Shown here: positions 6,392-8,840 of the stretch, piece after piece | Position numbering within the stretch: the first letter of the stretch is position 1 | How the letters are laid out: the number at the start of each line of letters is the position of its first letter | Assembly: GCA_002480525.1 (NCBI GenBank) | Contig: DLCH01000009.1 | Coordinates: 177,839 to 186,678 of the forward strand | Source: Gammaproteobacteria bacterium UBA7803 | GTDB lineage: Bacteria > Pseudomonadota > Gammaproteobacteria > Pseudomonadales > Azotimanducaceae | Reading direction: 5' to 3' | DNA: 8,840 nt | Program-made: the position numbers and the translations under genes | Notes under the pieces: model-generated | Database searches by the model: none | Told to the model about the DNA's origin: nothing | What the model saw: the letters and a program-made list of their open reading frames with translations, nothing else

Positions 6392-8060
6392 CAAGCGCCG
6401 CTATTCCTCCCTGGTCGTCGACGGCGTCAAGCAGGCCGCCGCCCGGGCCATGCTCTACCCCACCGGCTTCACCGAGGGCGACTTCAAGAAGCCGCAGATC
6501 GGCATCGCCTCGCTGTGGAGCCGGGTGACGCCCTGCAACATGCACCTCGACCAGCTTGCCGAGGCCGCGGCGCTGGGCGGCGACGAGGCCGGCGGCAAGA
6601 GCGTGGTGTTCAACACCATCACCGTGTCCGACGGCATCTCCATGGGCACGCCGGGGATGCGCTACTCGTTGGTCTCCCGGGAGGTGATCGCCGACTCCAT
6701 CGAGACCGTGGTGGGCGCCCAGGGCTTCGACGGCTTCGTCGCCATCGGCGGCTGCGACAAGAACATGCCCGGCTGCGCCATGGCGATGGCGCGGCTCGAC
6801 CGGCCGAGCGTGTTCGTCTACGGCGGCACCATCCAGCCCGGCAAGGACCGCCGCGACGTGGTCAGCGTGTTCGAGGCCGTCGGCAAGCACTCCGCCGGCG
6901 CCCTCTCGGACATCGAGCTGAAGGACGTGGAGCAGACGGCCATCCCCGGCCCCGGCTCCTGCGGCGGCATGTACACCGCCAACACCATGGCCAGCGCCAT
7001 CGAGGCCCTGGGCCTGTCGCTGCCGAACAGCTCGGCCCAGGAGGCCGTGTCCGGCAACAAGCGCGAGGACAGCTACAACGCCGGCGCCGCCGTCTACCGC
7101 CTGATCGAGCGGGGCATCAAGCCGAGCGACATCCTGAGCATGGAGGCCTTCGAGAACGCCATCACCACGGTGATCGCCCTGGAAGGCTCGACCAACGCGG
7201 TGCTGCATCTGCTCGCCATCGCCCATGCCGCCGGCATTCCGCTGTCCATCGACGACTTCACCCGCATCGGCCAGCGCGTCCCCGTGCTGGCCGACATGCG
7301 GCCCGCGGGCCAGTACGCCATGAGCGAGCTGATCGCCATCGGCGGCATCCAGCCGCTGATGAAGACCCTGCTCGACGAGGGTCTGCTGCACGGCGACTGC
7401 CTGACCGTCACCGGCCGCACCCTGGCCGAGAACCTGGCGGACGTGGCGCCCTACCCCGCGGAGCAGAAGGTCATCCGCCCGCTGACGGACCCGGTGAAGA
7501 AGGACTCCCACCTGGTGATCCTGTACGGCAATCTCGCCCCGGAAGGCGCGGTGGCCAAGATCACCGGTCACGAAGGGCTCACCTTCACCGGCACCGCCCG
7601 CTGCTTCCACGGCGAGGAGGCGGCGATGCAGGCGATTCTCGACGGCGTGGTCGTCGCCGGCGACGTGGTGGTGGTGCGCTACGAAGGGCCCAAGGGCGGA
7701 CCGGGCATGCGGGAAATGCTCTCGCCCACCAGCGCCATCAACGGCCGCGGGCTGTCCCAGGAGGTCGCGCTCATCACCGACGGACGCTTCTCCGGCGGCT
7801 CCCACGGCTTCGTCATCGGCCACGTGACGCCGGAGGCCTTCGAGGGCGGTCCCATCGCCCTGGTCGAGGACGGCGACCGCATCACCGTGGACGCGGAGCA
7901 GCGCGAGATCACCCTGCACGTGGAGCCGGCCGAGCTCGAAGCCCGGCGGTCCCGCTGGCAGGCGCCGGCGCCCTACGCCACCCGCGGCGTGCTGGCGAAA
8001 TACGCCCACGTGGTCAGCTCGGCCAGCGAAGGGGCGGTGACGGACAAGTACCTCGACTGA
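6384..8060 (+). CDS. ilvD: Dihydroxy-acid dehydratase IlvD
   Basis: 558 residues, ATG 6384, overlapping the end of argA by 8 bases. There is only a weak GGA upstream, so translation is probably coupled to argA. It dehydrates 2,3-dihydroxy-isovalerate and 2,3-dihydroxy-3-methylvalerate to the 2-keto acids that precede valine, leucine and isoleucine. The Fe-S cluster cysteines are visible: TPCN (C51), GGCDKNMPGC (C124) and GPGSCGGMYTANTM (C193). D125 and K126 in the GCDKNMPG motif are the magnesium ligand and the carbamylated lysine of the family. The VSDGISMGTPGMRYSL region (81-96), SSAQEAVSG (216-224), GPKGGPGMREM (435-445) and TDGRFSGGSHGF (465-476) complete the active site. The length places it with the shorter IlvD forms (about 560 residues) rather than the E. 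coli type (616), which suggests a [2Fe-2S] cluster, though this is inference. No other ilv or leu gene is in view. Confidence 0.96.
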   Translation: MSDKRRYSSLVVDGVKQAAARAMLYPTGFTEGDFKKPQIGIASLWSRVTPCNMHLDQLAEAAALGGDEAGGKSVVFNTITVSDGISMGTPGMRYSLVSREVIADSIETVVGAQGFDGFVAIGGCDKNMPGCAMAMARLDRPSVFVYGGTIQPGKDRRDVVSVFEAVGKHSAGALSDIELKDVEQTAIPGPGSCGGMYTANTMASAIEALGLSLPNSSAQEAVSGNKREDSYNAGAAVYRLIERGIKPSDILSMEAFENAITTVIALEGSTNAVLHLLAIAHAAGIPLSIDDFTRIGQRVPVLADMRPAGQYAMSELIAIGGIQPLMKTLLDEGLLHGDCLTVTGRTLAENLADVAPYPAEQKVIRPLTDPVKKDSHLVILYGNLAPEGAVAKITGHEGLTFTGTARCFHGEEAAMQAILDGVVVAGDVVVVRYEGPKGGPGMREMLSPTSAINGRGLSQEVALITDGRFSGGSHGFVIGHVTPEAFEGGPIALVEDGDRITVDAEQREITLHVEPAELEARRSRWQAPAPYATRGVLAKYAHVVSSASEGAVTDKYLD

Positions 8061-8072
8061 GCGCGGACGGAC

Positions 8073-8093
8073 CCGGCGCACCGCGGGCGCCGG
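8073..8093 (+). other. GC-rich hairpin between ilvD and the cupin gene
   Basis: CCGGCGC (8073-8079), seven-base loop, GCGCCGG (8087-8093), 12 bases after the ilvD stop. No T-run follows, so it is not a standard terminator. It could mark an mRNA processing or stability point inside the transcript, or be chance in GC-rich DNA. Confidence 0.25.
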
Positions 8094-8121
8094 ACGCCGG
8101 CCGGGCCGGGAGCGACACGAC

Positions 8122-8487
8122 ATGCCCGAGATCACACCCGTAGACCCGGAGCGTGAGTTGTTCCGGATTCATCCGGACCGGCGGATAGAGCCGGCCGAAC
8201 ATCGACCCGGCCCGCCGGAACGGATCGACGGGCATACCCTGGGCATCGTCCGCATGGCCGCCAGCGCGCCCCACGGCGGCGAGATGCACCCGGACGGTGA
8301 CGAGATTCTGTACGTCATCGCCGGCCGCGTCCGGGTCACCGGCGACAGCGCGCCCGAGTCCCCGCTGGAACTCGGCCCGGGCCAGGCCTGCATCGTTCCG
8401 GCCGGCGAGTGGCACACGGTCGACGTGCTGGAGCCCGTGCAGCTCGTCCATCTGACGCCGGGACCCGGCGGGGCCCATCGGCCATGA
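8122..8487 (+). CDS. Small single-domain cupin protein
   Basis: 121 residues, ATG 8122, with GGGAG at 8108-8112. It has one cupin beta-barrel and nothing else. Motif 1 reads HGGEMHPDGDEILYVIAG (51-68), giving H56, E61 and G68 at the expected spacing, but the first histidine of the usual HxH is replaced by E54. Motif 2 reads GQACIVPAGEWH (87-98), giving P93, G95 and H98, with the final Asn absent. A metal site made of E54/H56/E61/H98 is possible. There is no signal peptide or DNA-binding domain, so it is a cytosolic protein of unknown substrate; small cupins act as isomerases, dioxygenases or ligand binders. It follows ilvD by 61 bases and overlaps the next gene by ATGA, so it probably works with that Lin0512-type protein. 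Confidence 0.85.
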   Translation: MPEITPVDPERELFRIHPDRRIEPAEHRPGPPERIDGHTLGIVRMAASAPHGGEMHPDGDEILYVIAGRVRVTGDSAPESPLELGPGQACIVPAGEWHTVDVLEPVQLVHLTPGPGGAHRP

Positions 8488-8840
8488 CGCTGGTTCGCTG
8501 CTTCGCCGAAATGGGCATGGGCGTGGACGTCCGCGGGCGCGACTACACCAAGGCCGCCCGGCGCGCCGTGGCCGACGCCATCCGCCATTCCAGCATCAAC
8601 GTCTTCCGGCTGCTCGATCGGGACGCCGACGAGATGGTGGTGGACGTGACCGTGGCGGGCGCCCGGCCCGAGGCCGTGGACACCGCCGCCGTCGCCGCCG
8701 AGCTGCCTCACGGCACCGTCCGGGTCACGGCGGTCCCGGGCGGGCTGGACGTGCCGGGCGGCGACGGCGCCGAACCGATGGTCATCGCCAACGCCGCGGT
8801 GATCGTCAGCTTCGACGATGGCCGCGGCCCGGCGGGCTGA
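8484..8840 (+). CDS. Lin0512 family protein of unknown function
   Basis: 118 residues, ATG 8484, sharing ATGA (8484-8487) with the cupin stop, a typical sign of translational coupling. An in-frame ATG at 8409 would add 25 residues, but they lie wholly inside the cupin gene and have a shadow-frame composition, so 8484 is preferred. The N-terminal EMGMGVDVRGRDYTKAARRA (9-28), the middle RPEAVD (61-66) and the C-terminal IANAAVIV (101-108) are the marks I recall for the Lin0512 family (a small conserved domain, no proven activity). The length matches the family, with no membrane or signal sequence. The gene is complete and ends on the last base of the window, so further operon members may lie beyond. 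The family call comes from motif memory and should be confirmed by a profile search. Confidence 0.8.
   Translation: MTLVRCFAEMGMGVDVRGRDYTKAARRAVADAIRHSSINVFRLLDRDADEMVVDVTVAGARPEAVDTAAVAAELPHGTVRVTAVPGGLDVPGGDGAEPMVIANAAVIVSFDDGRGPAG

Noticed and set aside
4982..6394. 470-codon open frame antisense to argA
   Set aside because: argA on the other strand is conserved along its whole length, and this frame has shadow composition and no ribosome-binding or family support.
6363..8135. 590-codon open frame antisense to ilvD
   Set aside because: The ilvD frame carries all Fe-S and active-site motifs. The antisense product is His/Val/Asp/Gly-rich with no known fold.
8409..8483. N-terminal extension of the Lin0512-type gene from ATG 8409
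   Set aside because: The extra residues are Arg/Ala/Gly-rich shadow of the cupin gene. The conserved family sequence begins just after ATG 8484, which has the ATGA overlap.

Overview
The window is dense, very GC-rich DNA (third codon positions almost always G or C). Its gene content fits a gammaproteobacterium: a pga exopolysaccharide operon, a classical two-domain ArgA and a GspE/PulE-type ATPase. The genus cannot be fixed from the sequence. Eight protein genes fill it, with no gene-free stretch over 300 bases. I see no tRNA, rRNA, CRISPR array, insertion sequence, attachment site or origin.

Left block (1-2349, + strand): the 3' end of pgaB, then pgaC and pgaD. This is the inner-membrane synthase and periplasmic deacetylase part of the poly-beta-1,6-N-acetylglucosamine (PNAG) biofilm system. 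PgaC and PgaD polymerise and move the chain across the inner membrane, and PgaB trims and deacetylates it in the periplasm. The outer-membrane porin PgaA would be expected upstream, outside the window.

Middle block (2354-4906, - strand): a small GFA/CENP-V-type zinc-binding protein converges on pgaD with a 4-base gap. To its right lies a solitary GspE/PulE-family ATPase with a long Pro/Ala/Asp/Glu-rich N-terminus. A perfect 11-bp hairpin just past the ATPase stop probably ends its transcript.

Right block (5075-8840, + strand): divergent from the ATPase gene across a regulatory gap of about 170 bases that holds several dyads and a candidate argA promoter. It contains argA (first step of arginine synthesis) overlapping ilvD (branched-chain amino acid synthesis) by 8 bases. 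After about 60 bases come a small cupin protein and a Lin0512-family protein that overlap by ATGA. These four genes look like one transcription unit.

Most of the window is ordinary core metabolism and biofilm genes. I did not find a convincing new system. The points most worth a second look are a four-residue insertion in the acetyl-CoA loop of ArgA, the coupled cupin/Lin0512 pair of unknown function behind ilvD, the dyad-rich argA/ATPase intergenic region, and the orphan ATPase.
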